Source: CAJXVY01 sp965660355
GTDB taxonomy: Bacteria > Actinomycetota > Actinomycetes > Actinomycetales > Microbacteriaceae
Length of the DNA: 14,497 nucleotides
NCBI GenBank assembly: GCA_965660355.1
Contig: CBFHZN010000025.1
Coordinates: 1-14,497, forward strand
Direction: 5' to 3'
The position numbers and the translations under genes were made by a program. Below the pieces are notes generated by a model. That model saw only the letters and a list, made by a program, of their open reading frames with translations. It ran no database searches and had not been told where the DNA came from. Positions 13,926 through 14,497 of this stretch are shown in pieces. How positions within the stretch are numbered: position 1 is the stretch's first letter; each line of letters begins with the position of its first letter.

Positions 13926-14497
13926 ATGTCGGAAAAGAAAACCATGTCAGCAGCTGTTTTTCATGGCGCTGGTGACGTAAGGGTGGAGCAAGTCCCAGTG
14001 CCGGAGGCGGCAGCTTCAGAAGTTGTTATCAGGGTCTCAGCAGTTGGCGTTTGCGGAACAGATGCTCACGAGTTTGACTCCGGCCCCCACATGTTTCCGA
14101 TTCATCAGCCCCACGCTCACAGCGGGCACCACGGACCTATGACTCTGGGGCACGAGATCGCTGGCGAGATTGTTGCACTTGGTAGTGGCGTTACTGATTT
14201 TTCTGTCGGTGAATTAGTTGTCAGTGGTGCAGGCGTGGCATGCCAGGAGTGTGTTCAGTGCGCGAGAGGAAAGACCAATCTTTGCGAGAACTACTGGACT
14301 GTTGGTTTGCAAAGAGATGGAGGAGCGGCCGAATACGTAGCGGTTCCCAGTAATACGCTGTTTCACGCTGAAGGCATAAGCCCCGATCTTGCGGGTATCG
14401 CTCAACCAATGTCTATTGCCGTGCACGCGGTTTCTCGGGCCAGGGTTACCGATTCTGACCAGGTGGTAATTCTCGGGGTTGGCGGAATAGGTGCATT
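13926..14497 (+). CDS. Zinc-type medium-chain dehydrogenase, butanediol-dehydrogenase-like (partial, 3' end missing)
   Basis: The N-terminal 190 residues of an MDR dehydrogenase run off the right edge. Catalytic-zinc residues are C43 (GVCGTD) and H76-E77 (LGHEIAGE). The structural-zinc loop is complete, with C106, C109, C112 and C120. The long insert before GHE (FDSGPHMFPIHQPHAHSGHH) corresponds to the one seen in (R,R)-2,3-butanediol dehydrogenases and is unusually His-rich here. The residue equivalent to the conserved Glu of the Glu-Pro step is Q160 (GIAQPMSIAVHAV). The Rossmann motif GVGGIG begins at 184. GGAGGAA lies about 7 nt before the ATG. Two LacI-type operators upstream indicate control by the divergent repressor. 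Substrate unproven. Confidence 0.88.
   Translation, partial: MSEKKTMSAAVFHGAGDVRVEQVPVPEAAASEVVIRVSAVGVCGTDAHEFDSGPHMFPIHQPHAHSGHHGPMTLGHEIAGEIVALGSGVTDFSVGELVVSGAGVACQECVQCARGKTNLCENYWTVGLQRDGGAAEYVAVPSNTLFHAEGISPDLAGIAQPMSIAVHAVSRARVTDSDQVVILGVGGIGA

Noticed and set aside
14214..14426. Short minus-strand open frames over the second dehydrogenase
   Set aside because: They lie antisense to a well-supported coding sequence with zinc and Rossmann motifs and have no features of their own.

Overview
The window looks like chromosomal DNA from an actinobacterium of moderate GC, plausibly a small-genome Microbacteriaceae-type lineage. That placement is inferred from tight gene packing, moderate GC and Ala-rich lipoprotein signals ending in SGC/TGC lipoboxes; no rRNA or other phylogenetic marker is present. 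I see no mobile element, CRISPR array, tRNA or rRNA. The genes fall into four blocks.

Block 1 (about 2-3321): a possible 3' end of a plus-strand gene meets a minus-strand operon at a shared 17-bp hairpin terminator. The operon is a complete OpuC/ProU-type osmoprotectant importer: ATPase, permease, permease, substrate-binding lipoprotein. A palindrome-bearing extended -10 promoter lies upstream. The divergent plus-strand neighbour (3556-4743) is a membrane-anchored serine hydrolase of the beta-lactamase/6-aminohexanoate-dimer-hydrolase type.

Block 2 (4812-11716, plus strand): an XRE-cupin regulator, then a ribose-type (CUT2) ABC importer with a double-NBD ATPase, two permeases and an Asp/Ser-rich binding lipoprotein, then a pita-bread-fold M24 hydrolase. 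The junctions from the ATPase to the binding protein are abutting or nearly overlapping. A very stable hairpin separates the binding protein from the M24 gene, and a strong bidirectional terminator closes the block. The leader in front of the ATPase carries a perfect 14-bp palindrome and a near copy 51 bp downstream, which are candidate operators for the XRE-cupin protein. My reading is a regulated import-and-cleave pathway for an unidentified small solute. The M24 enzyme has Cys where the family's second metal-binding Asp belongs, so its chemistry may differ from peptidases. This is the part of the window most likely to be undescribed.

Block 3 (11774-13798, minus strand): a LacI-family repressor followed by a zinc-type medium-chain dehydrogenase that lacks the structural-zinc loop.

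Block 4 (13926 to the window end, plus strand): a divergent second medium-chain dehydrogenase, truncated by the window edge, related to butanediol dehydrogenases and retaining the structural-zinc cysteines. The divergent region between blocks 3 and 4 holds two LacI-type operators exactly 30 bp apart, one overlapping a consensus TTGACA -35. The pair suggests a LacI-controlled polyol or sugar oxidation locus.
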